Shown here: positions 43,551-54,749 of the stretch, in pieces
Numbering within the stretch: position 1 is the first letter of the stretch
Layout: each line of letters begins with the position of its first letter
Position numbers and translations under genes: made by a program
Source of the DNA: Neofusicoccum parvum
Lineage: Eukaryota > Ascomycota > Dothideomycetes > Botryosphaeriales > Botryosphaeriaceae
Direction: 5' to 3'
DNA length: 64,000 nt
Assembly (NCBI GenBank): GCA_020912385.1
Contig: CP087206.1
Location: forward strand, 1,302,001-1,366,000
The notes under the pieces: generated by a model
Database searches by the model: none
Told to the model about the DNA's origin: nothing
The model's input: the letters and a program-made list of their open reading frames with translations, nothing else

Positions 43551-46500
43551 GTTGGCGTGGGTTGCGGATGCGGGCGACGGGCGCGGGCGGCGATATAAAA
43601 TGCGGATGGTTGGTGGGGAGAGCCGGTGGTGGTTCGAGGGCTGGCCTTGGTCACGGTTTGGGTCACCCGACGGTCGAGATCGGGAGGGTCACAACAAAGG
43701 CGAAACAAAGGGATGCGGCGAAGCGAGGAAGCGCGGCAAAGCAGAGCGCGGGGCGCGAAGAAGCGAAGCGGACGAAGAGGAATTTTTGAGAGAGCTTTTG
43801 GGCGCTGCGAGCGTTGGCTGGCGAGGCTGGTGTACACAAGAAGGCGGCTGTCGATGGACGAGGGGGTGAGGGGGACGCCGACTGGGTGCGAGGCCCGCTG
43901 GTGAAATGCGCGGCGGCTGGTCGAGTGACCTAGCGCCGGTTGGGCGTAGCGCGGCGCGCGGGCCAGGTGGTGGCGAAGACTGCGCGCTGTCCAGCCTGTC
44001 CGAGTGTTTCAACAGGCCGAGCCAGCAGCCTCCCAGCCCGCCCTGTCGCCCGCTCTCGAGGCTCCCTGCGCCACGCCCGCCGCCGAATCCAGCGCCTGAA
44101 CCGCTCCGCCGCGCGCCCGCTGCGTGTGCTGCGCACGCCTGCCCGCCGTATCTGCGACTGTCGCTGCGCTGTTGCCAGGGCCCCGCGCGCGCTCGCCGCC
44201 ACGGATCGAGCAATCTTCCAGAGCAGGACCCCAGGAACGCGCAGTGGGCCAGGCCATGCCGTTCTGGTGCGCCTAATGCAGGGCTGGCCAGCCCGGCCAA
44301 TCACCACCGTGCCGGCACAGCCCCTCGGATCGAGTTGGCGCTCAGCGCAAGGTGACGGACTCGACGCCCGTCGCGGCGTCGCGCAGACCGCTCCTTTGCA
44401 TGTCCTTCGCCCGCCCGTCCTGCACCCAAGGGCCTGCCCCAAGGGTGTGGCCATCTGATCCCCCAAAGGGCCCCCAAGGCCCTCTCCGCCGTTCCAGAAG
44501 CCCGCGCTTGCAACCTAACCCTACCTCTTGCGCAGCCCCAGCCCCGAGCTGCGCTAGCCCGAGGATCCACCGGTCTCTTCGTTGGCACGCCGCCGCCCGC
44601 CGCCCTGGCCTGGCATGAGCTTCCGCACTTCCGCACCGTGGCCCTGCTGACCCTGCGCCTGCTCTAGCGCACCAGCCCGCCCGCCTGCAGCATGTCCGCA
44701 AAGTCGGCACCGTGTTGACCGCCGCATGCCAATACTCACTGACAGCAGCGAGGAGAGGTCGGTCTGGCGCGGCGAGCCCACGAGCGCTTGCGCTGGCTGG
44801 ACGTCGCGCCTGCAGCCTGCCGTTTGTGTGGGCAGCGCCCGAAGCGCCAGCCTGCGGCCAGCCTTCGCGTGGGCGCGTTGACGTAAGCGCCGGCCCGCGG
44901 TGCTGCATGCGCGGGCCTGCGCCTATTTCCCCACGCTCACTGTAGTGCTCGCGGCCAGCCACCAGCGGCTGCTCGAGCAATCGTTTGGTGGTGTGCGCCT
45001 TACTCAGGGTGATCCGCATGACGGCGTGAATCAGGAACCCCGACACCGCTCGCCTGGCGCCGGTTGGCCGCTTGGGGTGACTTGTCACTTGGCGATGGCG
45101 ACAGTGCCGCTAAGGGTCCCTCCCGCCGGTCCTCCCACTGCTCAACCTCCCAGCTCGGATCACCCGTTGATGGTCCGACGGGGCACGCCGGCCACGAGAT
45201 CCGTCTGCAGACTCCAGCTCCAGCTCCTCTCTGCGCAGCATTGCTCCCGGCGACGTGCCCAGCCCTCATGAAACTGTGTTCTGCAGACGGTGTCTGACAT
45301 GTGCGGGATTTGTTTCAGACCCAACGCCGTGGAGGCGCGCATGAAAGTGCAGCTTTCAGCAGACGAAGCTGGGGGACAGCAAGACAGGGAATCCATCCTC
45401 TGGAGCGGCTCTGGCACCTGCTCTCGCGCGGACTTGCTTCAACCAAGCCCCCCGGATCAATCGAGCTTAGACACCGCCATCAACCTCACTCCAAACGAGT
45501 TTCACACCCACAACGAGCGCATAAACGGGTGCCGTCTGCGATGGCAAAGGCGAGCGACACTCGAGGTTGGACCAAGCGACCCGGTGCTCAGCTGACGGAC
45601 GTCGTCATTCATTGAAACCTGCTCGACGCCGGACATGAAGTGTTCGTGAAGAGATCTGCGGAGCCCATGACATCTCACGGCCGACGAAGGACTTAGGTCC
45701 GGCACGGCTGAGCTGCGCCATCGCCGCACCTCGTCATCGGCCGGCCATGATCAGCGCAGCCTGGCAAAATTTCGGCCAACCCGCTGTCGCTTCGCCGGAG
45801 TCGCCGCGGGCATCGCCCATGTCTCAGCCTTACCCTCTGGACAAGAGTCGCGATGCGCTCGAGGTACGCCCGTGTGTGAGGGCCGGCTCGCATTACGTCG
45901 TACGAAGTGCTTGTGCTTGGGCGACTGCGTAGCCCAGTGAGTTGAAGAGTCCATCCGAGCGCGGCAGCTCAGCAGACAAACCACGATCTTCACTCGAGCG
46001 GATTCTGTGACTCAATAATCATAATCCGCACTCTACAATATTGAATCGACCTTCGCTTGCAGCATTTAACGAAAACGAAATGACAGTGTAGATGCTCCGT
46101 GGCGGGGGACGCTCATCTCCATCTCGGGGCACGGGAGGCTCCGGTGTCGCTTTGAGCGAGATGAGGTGGAGCTAACCGGATGGGCGACTTCTAATCTTAG
46201 AGATGGAGAGGCCCAAGGGCCCAACGCCGAGGCGTGATGGCGGGTCGCGCGGATCGCCACGCGGTTCACTGTGTGGTTGGCCTTGAACTGAGACTTCAAC
46301 ACCAAGTTCCCCGTCCTATCGAGCATCGCGAGCTTTTTTCGGCTGTCAGGATCTTCGCGGCGCCAAGGTTCGGTCAGCAGGCGCTCAGCTGCATGCTCGC
46401 TCTCGTCAGACCACAAATGGCTCGCCAGGCTGCCTCGACCCGCCAAGCCCGAGGCTTTCCTGCAGCCCGGTCACACCAGTCGACCTACGCGCGCGCTCTT

Positions 46501-46955
46501 CTGCGGCCATTGGCCTCGATGGCTCCCAGGACACAGCCTGCGAAGATGTTGTGGACGCTTCACTGCGCTTGTTCCGCGCAACTCAACCGTCTCGCCGGGC
46601 ATTCTGGATCGCAGCCATTGGGCTCACGGCAACGCGGCTCGCTCCGCCTCCACAGCTCCCCCGTTGCATGTTTCCAAGCCTCAGCAGGGTGAGTTGAGCT
46701 AACTACGCCGTAGAAGTGGGTAGTGGAAAGATGCCTTATCGACCTATGACCCAGCAGCCTTAGCGCCTAGCGCGACGCGGCGACAGGGTATCGGCGCCGC
46801 TGCGCCTCTCCAGCCTCTTCGTTCAGCTCTCAAGCAGGCAGAAGAGTTCGCCCTCAACGCAGCCTTGCCTGGCTCCGGTGGCGCTCATAAGTGCCTCTTA
46901 GCTGCTCACTTACCGACCCAGTGCATCTCACCAGCCCCCACGTCCCGTCGTCAGA
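43551..46955. other. 3.4-kb gene-poor region upstream of the NLR
   Basis: I find no gene with recognisable domains, signal peptide or intron logic. Frames such as 44342-45088 (-) and 43940-44458 (+) overlap one another and are Arg/Ala/Pro-rich. The segment may be decayed sequence or an unusually long promoter region. Confidence 0.5.
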
Positions 46956-49900
46956 ATGGCCGATCCGCTGACGGCCTTGGGCCTCACTTCGAATGTTGTT
47001 CAATTTATCAACTACGCCGGCAACCTTATCGATACAGAGAGTGTGATCCGCAAAGGCGCAGACGTCACGCCTGTCGGATACCGCGAACTCGAGACCATCA
47101 CGAGAAGTCTAGTAGAATTCAACGATGGAATTAAGTTCACGGTCACGCGCTTTCGAGACAGGGAAGAAGTGCAGAGCAGGCACCAGAGAGTGAAGCAGCG
47201 TTTGAAGCATGCGAAGTCAGCAGAAGAAAAGCCCACGGAAACGCCCGAGGAGATCAAAGACCCAGCCCACGAAGAAACTCTGACCGGCATTGAAGAAGAG
47301 CTCTCCAATCTGTGCAACGAGTGCAACGAAGTTGCCCAGGAGCTTCTGGGTGCATTGTCCGATCTCAAGTCGAAGTCGAAGGATTCCAACAAGACATGGA
47401 ACACCTTCCGCCAAGCCCTTCTTGACGTCTGGATGGAAAAACATGTCGATTCCGTTTCAACACAGCTTAAGAACCATGGCACCAAGATAGGCGAGAACAT
47501 GCTTGCCTCTCTTTCAGAGTATGTTTGGTTCAACAAGACTACCTACGAGAGCCTTCTCGAGGATTCATTGGCCCGCATGGACAAGGAAAACAAGCGGTTC
47601 CGAGAGCGGATCCAGGAGGCCGTGAAGAACCAGAACGACCAGCAACAGGACCAGCATCAGAGCCAGCAACGACTGGACGCCGTCAAGAAACAAAGGGATG
47701 AGGCCACAGAAAAGCACCATTACCAAAAAGCAATCCTTGAAACCCTCTGTCAGACCGAGGGCAAGCAAGATCCTGCCAGCTTCTCTTTCCAGCTCTCGGA
47801 AACTGCAAGGAAACAGCGAGCTGAAATCATTCAACGACAGATCGTGGAGAAGCTCAAGTTCCATGACATGAGAAGCCGCTACCAGGACATTTCGAAAGCG
47901 CACAAGGAGACCTTTGAATGGGTGTTCCTTGGAACAGACCCTGTCAACGGTGTGAATGGACATGCTGTAAAGTCCGGAGGTGCAGAGCCTATCAAGACTG
48001 CACGGGCGGAACGATACGAAGCCCCACCAACAACTTCCCCTGACGATTCAACCTGGTCCGAGTTCCAGCCCCAGAGGCGAGGTTGGTGGAACACGCTTCT
48101 TCGAAGGCGGACCACAGACATGAGCAACCGGTCTCCTGACTGGGACAACTATAGAAATTGGCTGCAGGGAGACGAAAACCTCTACTGGATCAAAGGAAAA
48201 CCTGGCTCTGGCAAGTCGACACTGATGAAGCTGCTTCACGATGACGAGCGTCTGAAGAACTATCTTCAGTCTTGGCGTGGAAACTCTGATCTCGTCATCG
48301 CGGGCTTCTTCTTCTGGAATTCTGGCGAGGTTATGCAGATGTCCAAAGATGGTCTACTACGGGCTCTCCTGTTCCAAGCTGTCGAAGATCGCCACCAACT
48401 CATACCAAGACTGTTCCCCGATCGGTGGGCATACAACACGTTGTTCGGTCCGGATATCCTCCCATGGACACTGTCAGAGCTGGAGCATGCCTTCAGGACT
48501 TTGTTGTCTGACGACTCTAGAAAGTACTTCATCATGATTGATGGCCTGGATGAATTTGACGGATCACCCAAGGATTTAGCCAACCTTCTCCTGGAATGCT
48601 GCGCGAGCGGGTCGCACGTCAAGATGTGTGTGTCAAGTCGTCCTTGGATGGAGTTCGAAACCGCTTTCGATCGCCGGCCGTCCCTTTCACTAGAGGGATT
48701 AACTGAGTCTGACATTGAGAAATATGTCAAGGACGAGCTTCTTGCAAACGAGCTGTTCCGCAAGCTATGGGACATGGATTTGGAAGAGAGTGAAGATCTC
48801 ATTCACGAGGTTGCGCGGAGAGCAAATGGTGTATTCCTCTGGGCCCAACTCGTCACAAGGTCTTTAATCGAGGGCCTACGGGGCGACGAAACCGTCAAGG
48901 ACTTGGAGTCTCGTCTCGAAGAATACCCGTCCGGTCTTAAAGAGCTTCTCGCGAAGACGTGGTCCCGCGTCAAGGAGGGCAATTTCGAACAATCCTCGAG
49001 GATACTCCGGTTGATCCAGACAGCCGATCACCCGATGTCGCTACTGTCCATTCATTATGCAGAGGAAGGATGCCAGAAGGCATTGGAAGATGACTTCAGG
49101 GCCGTGGCTCCCCAAGAATTGAATAGCCTCGCCGATCAAACACGACGTCAACTGAACAGCCAATGCGCCAACCTGCTGGAAGTGCCATCCTACCATGATA
49201 AAGGGGCTTGGGCTACAATTCAGCCTATTCACAGAACTGTGAAAGACTTCCTCGAAAGGGAAGAGACTCAGGATTCCATCAAGAGCGGCTCGCCGGAGTC
49301 TGATTACGAAATCAAACTGGCTCTGTGCACAGGATACCTACGCTGCCTGAAGAAACTCGACCCAGCTTCAAAGCCCCCTTTTGAACGCTTCGAACACCTA
49401 GCCACCAACTGCCTTAAGTTCTCCAGGGTTGTCGAGGTAGAGGATATGCAGAAAAACCTCCAGATCCTCACACAGCTCGACCGCGCCTCCACCATCCTCG
49501 TCGGCCCCAAGAACCCGGCCAAGGAGCAGTGGCGCAAGAAAATCCAGTCGTGCGTCCCGCTTGTCAGCGACCCGCACTGGACCAACGCGTGCCCATCGCG
49601 CACCGGCTCGTCCACCTTTTTCGACTTCGCCTTCCTGAGCGGCTTCTACTCGTACGTCGAGAACGCGCTGCGCGAGCACGAGCACAGCGCCAACCCGGAA
49701 GCCCACCGCCAGTCCAACTTCCTCGCCGTCGCCATCGAGAACGACCGTATCGCCATCAAGTTCGTGCGCCTGCTGCTCGAGCACAACGCCGACCCGAACC
49801 TGCCCGGCGAGTTCGCCAACTTCAAGACACCATGGTATCTTTTGTTGTTCAACATGTCGACCGGCATCGATGAGGACTCGAACCTGGACAGCGACGAGCG

Positions 49901-50129
49901 CTTGCGTCTAGGCACCCTGGCCGAACTGTTCCTCGACCACGGCGCCGATCCGTACGTCACGGTTCGGACCGTCCCGGCTGAGAAAATTCTGGGGAAGGTC
50001 GTGGGGAGGGTGGACCAGCCGTTTGCGGACCGGCTGGTGGCGAAGTGTGAGGAGTCAAAGAGGAAGAATCCACAGATGAAGCCGAAGAGTAGTAAGATCC
50101 AGAGGTTGAAGAAGTTTTTGAAGTCTTGA
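46956..50129 (+). CDS. NACHT-domain NLR-like protein with ankyrin-like C-terminus
   Basis: Intronless, 1,057 aa. The N-terminal region (ADPLTALGLTSNVVQFINYA, then VTPVGYRELETITRSL) is the small helical domain that heads many fungal NLRs. It is followed by a long charged helical/coiled-coil region (about 80-300). The NACHT NTPase begins near 395, with WIKGKPGSGKST (P-loop 414-422), FIMIDGLDEFDG (Walker B, D529/D532/E533) and CVSSRPWMEFE (sensor-like). A winged-helix-like segment follows (FLWAQLVTRSLIEGL, SRLEEYPSGLKELLAKTW). The C-terminus has two ankyrin-like motifs: FVRLLLEHNADPNLPGEFA and LAELFLDHGADPYV. This is the signalling-NTPase layout of fungal non-self recognition and programmed cell death proteins. 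The effector fold is not one I can name. It lies 7.4 kb downstream of Het-C, in a gene-poor island. Confidence 0.92.
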   Translation: MADPLTALGLTSNVVQFINYAGNLIDTESVIRKGADVTPVGYRELETITRSLVEFNDGIKFTVTRFRDREEVQSRHQRVKQRLKHAKSAEEKPTETPEEIKDPAHEETLTGIEEELSNLCNECNEVAQELLGALSDLKSKSKDSNKTWNTFRQALLDVWMEKHVDSVSTQLKNHGTKIGENMLASLSEYVWFNKTTYESLLEDSLARMDKENKRFRERIQEAVKNQNDQQQDQHQSQQRLDAVKKQRDEATEKHHYQKAILETLCQTEGKQDPASFSFQLSETARKQRAEIIQRQIVEKLKFHDMRSRYQDISKAHKETFEWVFLGTDPVNGVNGHAVKSGGAEPIKTARAERYEAPPTTSPDDSTWSEFQPQRRGWWNTLLRRRTTDMSNRSPDWDNYRNWLQGDENLYWIKGKPGSGKSTLMKLLHDDERLKNYLQSWRGNSDLVIAGFFFWNSGEVMQMSKDGLLRALLFQAVEDRHQLIPRLFPDRWAYNTLFGPDILPWTLSELEHAFRTLLSDDSRKYFIMIDGLDEFDGSPKDLANLLLECCASGSHVKMCVSSRPWMEFETAFDRRPSLSLEGLTESDIEKYVKDELLANELFRKLWDMDLEESEDLIHEVARRANGVFLWAQLVTRSLIEGLRGDETVKDLESRLEEYPSGLKELLAKTWSRVKEGNFEQSSRILRLIQTADHPMSLLSIHYAEEGCQKALEDDFRAVAPQELNSLADQTRRQLNSQCANLLEVPSYHDKGAWATIQPIHRTVKDFLEREETQDSIKSGSPESDYEIKLALCTGYLRCLKKLDPASKPPFERFEHLATNCLKFSRVVEVEDMQKNLQILTQLDRASTILVGPKNPAKEQWRKKIQSCVPLVSDPHWTNACPSRTGSSTFFDFAFLSGFYSYVENALREHEHSANPEAHRQSNFLAVAIENDRIAIKFVRLLLEHNADPNLPGEFANFKTPWYLLLFNMSTGIDEDSNLDSDERLRLGTLAELFLDHGADPYVTVRTVPAEKILGKVVGRVDQPFADRLVAKCEESKRKNPQMKPKSSKIQRLKKFLKS

Positions 50130-50851
50130 GATGAGGGTTGGTGTACTTTCCTTGCTTCTAATGATCACTTTCGTGTTCGATACCCGGTCCTTGGGTTTCC
50201 CGTTTCAAATTGACGGGCATGTTTATTCATAGCGTTGCTTCTTTCATCTGGTGTTAGCGTGCTTGGAGTTTTACTTCTATCGAGATATTCATATCCAGTC
50301 TGCTTCTTGCTCAACCGCGAATTAACCATACACAAGCCCTTATGGTATCTCCCTTGGCAAGCAGCCTGGCTCTGGCCTCCTCTACCATGAAATCAGCTGC
50401 AAAGGACAGGTGCTCTCTCAATTGAACTATGTAAAAATACTGGTACAACGTTAGTGTAGATAGGAAATGTGTAAGAAAGGGGCTTTGCTCAGTAACCAGA
50501 GATTTTCAATTTGGAACTGGCACACTGATGAAAAACGGCATGCGGGCGAGCCCAGGCCATTCATAGCCGTATCAGCATCATGGTGGCTTTGATTGGCTTC
50601 TCGTTTTTCTCTACTCTCGGCCTTTCACAGCTGACGAACCTCAGCTCCCATCACAAACCACCCTCTCCATGAAACTGGATGTACAGTAAAGGGCTTATCA
50701 TGGAATCTCAGAATGAAACTGGTTCCGCTGGTGGCTTGGCATGGATTCGGTTGGCTTGGAGGTCTACACCTCATGGACGATCGTCAACAGGCTTCCGCTG
50801 CGCCACTATATAAAGGGCTGACACCCCGGGCCAGGCAGCCTGGCGGGCCGC
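50130..50851. other. Intergenic region downstream of the NLR
   Basis: No gene is seen. A TATATAAAG element at 50817-50825 precedes the MFS remnant but is too close to its preserved part to be its own promoter. Confidence 0.45.
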
Positions 50852-51061
50852 GCTGTGGAGTACTCCAAGGATGTGTCAGGCCTTGCCGAGGCGGTCAAGG
50901 CCATACCAGACGCTGATGCAGACAAGAGGCTTCTCTGCTAGGTGTACGCCAGCTCGCTGAAGATCGTCTGGGTCGTCATGTGCGCGCTCGCCGCGCTGGG
51001 CCTGATCGGTAGCCTCTTCGTGCGCCACGTTTCCCTGCCCCGAGATCACAAGACGAAGTAG
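50852..51061 (+). pseudogene. C-terminal remnant of an MFS drug-type transporter
   Basis: One frame encodes VYASSLKIVWVVMCALAALG then LIGSLFVRHVSLPRDH and a stop at 51059-51061, matching the last transmembrane helix and short tail of fungal DHA-type MFS efflux transporters. Upstream in the same frame, SGLAEAVKAIPDADADKRLL corresponds to the loop that precedes that helix, but a TAG (50939-50941) separates the two. No earlier transmembrane helices are found upstream, so at least 90 percent of the gene is missing. It reads as a truncated, nonsense-mutated relic. The TAG could be read as an intron acceptor, but the upstream frame is already coding-like. Confidence 0.6.
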
Positions 51062-51184
51062 TCCCTTAGTGTAGGAAAGAAGGAAGAAGGTACGGCAGAG
51101 GCGGCTGAGGGGCAGTGAGCAATACGCGACACACATAGTGCATTGGAAAAAAAGTGGCTCAATGTCGTGGTGATCTCCTGCAGC

Positions 51185-51877
51185 TTAACTCCTAGATAAC
51201 CTCCTAAGAAGAGCCAGGGGATCGTTCTCCAACTTAACTAGAGAGTTCAAGTTCAAGCTGCTCTGTGACCCTGTAGTGGCGGCAATGTTTGCGCCCAATT
51301 GTCGAACAAGAGAGGACGGTGGTCGTGGAAAGAAAAAGCTTACCAAGATCGGCGACGGCCGTCTCTTCCCGCGGATAGCACCCCAGCGAGTCAAGCTGCA
51401 TAAGGAAGAGCTCCACAATTGCTTGGGCCAAGCCAACAAAGAGCTCCTGATAAGAAATTTTGATGCAACCACCACTTTCCTGGCTTGCTGTATCGTTGCT
51501 CCAGCGGCTGCTGAAGGAGACTTGGCTTTGTAGCTCTGCATAGAGGACAGCTCGGCCCGTGGAGATGGCTGCTGGAACACGTGCACGAGCGTTTCCGATA
51601 TTCGGTCGCGCGGGAATCCAGATGAGCTACTGCTGAGCAGTGGGGATGAGGTGGAACCTGTAGACGCCTGGTCGTTGACATGCTCGGTCGTTGCCAATCT
51701 CTTTCGCTTGCACGGCAGTCGGCCCTTGCTCGACTCTCTTTCGTAAATGCAGTCGAGATTGCGGACGCGGCGGGCGTTGCATATAGCATCACCTGAGCAG
51801 CGGACTTTTCGCTTAAGGGAACCCGGCCTTCCGCGATTCCTCGTAATAGATGGATACATATGTATGCACCACGCCAC
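51185..51877 (-). pseudogene. Degenerate Zn2Cys6 transcription factor fragment
   Basis: The frame contains KRKVRCSGDAICNARRVRN followed by LDCIYERESSKGR and a basic CKRKR run, recognisable as the second half of a fungal Zn2Cys6 binuclear cluster and its linker. The first CX2C pair is absent and the fifth ligand is Arg instead of Cys, so only three of six metal ligands remain. I found no upstream exon that supplies the missing pair. The rest of the frame is Ser-rich and not domain-like. Open stretches in other minus-strand frames (for example 51234-51431) suggest frameshifts, but I cannot reconstruct the original. It sits next to the MFS remnant, a common partner of such regulators. Confidence 0.55.
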
Positions 51878-52405
51878 AACGCGACCCCTTGGTCGGAATC
51901 CTTTCTAGGTGTTTCTCTCTTGACGCCAGGGGCCTGAGAATGGAATCAACGGGCATGCGGTTGCCTCATTTGCTCCTGCATGTTAAGATTCCGATGCCCA
52001 AGCACCTGTTGCGGACTGTTGCATCTATTCCGTGAAGGTAGTGCAGGCATGGATCGGTCGTCGATATTTTGGCGGTGCTTGTGGGGTTGACGTGTTTTGC
52101 CATTCGAGGAGCACTGGTGTGCACGCGTCGCTGCCTCACAGGGGATGAATTGAATGCAAGATCCGAAGAAGACGGAGAAGTGGAGCAGCGAAGAGAGTTG
52201 GGTGACGGGTCGGTGTCCCCGCGGACCCGTTCAGCCCTACGAGCGCCAAGCCGCCGCTAGCGTGGTCTGCAAAGCAACGATTTCGAGCCGACGCGGTGAT
52301 GCGCGACCTCCAACCTCCGCCGCCGACCTCAACACCACCCCAGCCCATGACTCTCTCGTAGACCCGTCTCCTCCCGCCGCATCTCTCGCCGCTTGCTCGC
52401 CCATC
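51878..52405. other. Divergent region upstream of Prp46
   Basis: 528 nt. The Prp46 reading frame is open back to 52154, but I start the protein at 52406. No other gene is seen. Confidence 0.5.
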
Positions 52406-53977
52406 ATGACCGACGTCGCTTCCCCCACCCCGCCCATCTCCGCCTCCACAGTCGTAAGCAGCCCGCATGGCGACCATGCTGAAACGCGTTGTCTAACCAT
52501 TGAATCCGCCCAGAACCTTGTCCGAACCTCTGCAAAGCGGACACGGGAGGTGTTCGCTGCCGATTTCGCCTCGCCGTCCGCCCTTGAAAACTCCTCGACC
52601 GCCGCATTCTCCATCGCCCCTTCCACAACCTCACCGGCCGAGCTCGCCGACCGCGAATCCGTCGCCACCCGCATCCGCAACGAATATCAGGATGTAAGGG
52701 AGTTACCACCCGCCCTTGCAGCAAAGCAGGCCAGCGCTGCAGCGACGGCTGCCGCGCGTCGCAAAAAAGCAAAGCAGGCGTCGGCCGAGGACCAACCGTC
52801 GGACCCGAAGATGGTGAAGATGATCGAGGGCATCTCGGCCAAGGACGAAGAGCGCAAGAATGCGGCAGCCGCGTCAACTGCGCTGACGGTGCGCGGCAAG
52901 GGGAACCCGCTGCCGCCCAACGCCAACGGCCCCACGCCGCAGCGCGATCTGCCAGGAAACAGCCTGGTGCGGAGGGAGGTGCTGCGCCAGCCGAAGCCCG
53001 ACTGGCACGCTCCCTGGAAGTTGATGCGCGTCATCTCTGGTCATCTGGGTTGGGTCCGCGCACTGGCCGTCGAGCCGGGAAACCAGTGGTTTGCAAGTGG
53101 TGCAGGGGACAGGACCATCAAGATCTGGGATCTGGCTTCAGGAAACCTGAAGCTGACACTGACAGGCCACATCTCGACAGTGCGTGGCCTGGCTGTATCA
53201 CCTCGCCACCCATACCTCTTTTCGTGTGGTGAGGATAAGAAGGTGAAGTGCTGGGATCTGGAGACGAACAAGGTCATCCGTGATTATCACGGCCATCTCA
53301 GCGGTGTCTACACTCTGAGCCTGCACCCGACATTAGACGTTTTGGTGACCGGTGGCCGAGACGGTGTAGCACGAGTATGGGATATGCGCACGCGCAGCAA
53401 TATCCACGTGCTGTCAGGCCACAAGGGGACCGTCTGCGATGTCAAGTGCCAGGAAGCCGACCCGCAGGTTATTTCCGCATCCCTGGATTCGACCGTCCGC
53501 ATGTGGGATTTGGCAGCAGGCAAGACGATGGGCGTGTTGACGCATCACAAGAAGGGTGTGCGCGCACTGACGACGCATCCCAAGGAGTTCACCTTCGCAT
53601 CAGGCAGCTCCGGCTCTATCAAGCAGTGGAAGTGTCCGGAGGGTGCCTTCATGCAGAATTTTGACGGCCACAATGCCATTATCAACACTCTCGCCGTCAA
53701 CGAGGATAACGTCATGTTCTCCGGCGGCGATAATGGCTCTGTCTCTTTCTGGGACTGGAAGACTGGTCACCGCTTCCAAAGCCTCGATTCCGTCGCCCAA
53801 CCCGGCTCTCTCGATGCCGAGGCCGGCATCATGAGCAGCACCTTCGATCTCACCGGTCTTCGCTTGATCACTGGTGAAGCGGATAAGACGATCAAGGTGT
53901 GGAAGCCGGATGAGAACGCCACGCCCGAATCCCATCCGCTGGATTGGAAGCCCACGCTCGGGAGGCAGAAGTTCTAA
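52406..53977 (+). CDS. prp46: Pre-mRNA splicing factor Prp46 / PLRG1 (WD40 protein of the NineTeen complex)
   Basis: Exons 52406-52453 and 52514-53977 give 503 aa. I removed a 60-nt intron (52454-52513: GTAAGC donor, GTCTAACC branch, CCCAG acceptor). It is stop-free and a multiple of three, so the ORF looks continuous from 52154. The N-terminal part ([17 protein letters not shown], then a Ser/Thr/Ala-rich and Lys-rich stretch) is followed by [20 protein letters not shown], the family's signature lead-in to a seven-blade WD40 propeller (about residues 190-480). WD-type dipeptides recur as [27 protein letters not shown] and VRMWDLAAG, and later SFWDWKTGH and IKVWKPDEN. Prp46 binds Cdc5 in the Prp19-associated complex and is needed for spliceosome activation in the nucleus. 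The C-terminus [10 protein letters not shown] is typical. Confidence 0.95.
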   Translation: MTDVASPTPPISASTVVSSPHGDHAETRCLTIESAQNLVRTSAKRTREVFAADFASPSALENSSTAAFSIAPSTTSPAELADRESVATRIRNEYQDVRELPPALAAKQASAAATAAARRKKAKQASAEDQPSDPKMVKMIEGISAKDEERKNAAAASTALTVRGKGNPLPPNANGPTPQRDLPGNSLVRREVLRQPKPDWHAPWKLMRVISGHLGWVRALAVEPGNQWFASGAGDRTIKIWDLASGNLKLTLTGHISTVRGLAVSPRHPYLFSCGEDKKVKCWDLETNKVIRDYHGHLSGVYTLSLHPTLDVLVTGGRDGVARVWDMRTRSNIHVLSGHKGTVCDVKCQEADPQVISASLDSTVRMWDLAAGKTMGVLTHHKKGVRALTTHPKEFTFASGSSGSIKQWKCPEGAFMQNFDGHNAIINTLAVNEDNVMFSGGDNGSVSFWDWKTGHRFQSLDSVAQPGSLDAEAGIMSSTFDLTGLRLITGEADKTIKVWKPDENATPESHPLDWKPTLGRQKF

Positions 53978-54749
53978 GGGCACTTGTTAGACAGAGCGGA
54001 GCGTTTCCTTTCTTCGTATGTATAGAAGATTATCACATCCTTGATGGTTATAGTGGCATGAGGGCGTGGTTGGACAAGGCAAGCAGGGAGTTATTACGTT
54101 GATGGGAAGAGAAAAATTCAAAGCAGACATGATCTTTCAGATTGATCAACTGTGCGCAGAGGTTGAGCATCTTTCTCGCGCTACATTGGAAGACGCATAA
54201 AAAATTAATATACCCAAGCCTTTCCAATGGCAATTGCATTGGCATCGAAAATATATCATATCGTGATGTGATTCCTTGGCGGGCTTGAGGGAAACCACGC
54301 CCCCAACGCCACTTCTCCAACCACTTTGCACAAGTGAACATGAGTGAAATTACTCAAGGTGAACATTGTCATCCACACCCGCTCTAAAAAGATCTTTTAT
54401 CTTCAAACAACCATACACATACCAGCTAAGCCAATCCACACAGCGGGTTGTATAAGGTGCGGTGGCCTCTGGGTCTGTCTCACTCTAAGACTTCAAAGTT
54501 GCGGCGCCTGGGGAATCTGTAAGTTATGAGAGTTGCCGTCACGTCGCTGCAGGTTCAGTTTCCACCGTATGCGAGTTCACACTCCGCCTCCTGCTCGTCC
54601 GATCTGCCCGAACAGGCTCGAGTGTCGCCTTCTCCACTCGCCCGCCCTACCCACCCTCACCAACAGACCTGCGCAACCACCTCACCTCAAGAGCAATCCA
54701 GACGCGGGAAGCTCGTCGAATTCCATCTGATCCCTTCCGTCGGTCCTCT
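53978..54749. other. Convergent intergenic region
   Basis: 3' flanks of Prp46 (+) and ORC1 (-). No gene is seen. Confidence 0.5.

Noticed and set aside
44342..45088. 248-codon minus-strand frame in the gene-poor region
   Set aside because: No domains, no signal peptide, Ala/Arg/Gly bias, and equally long frames overlap on the other strand.
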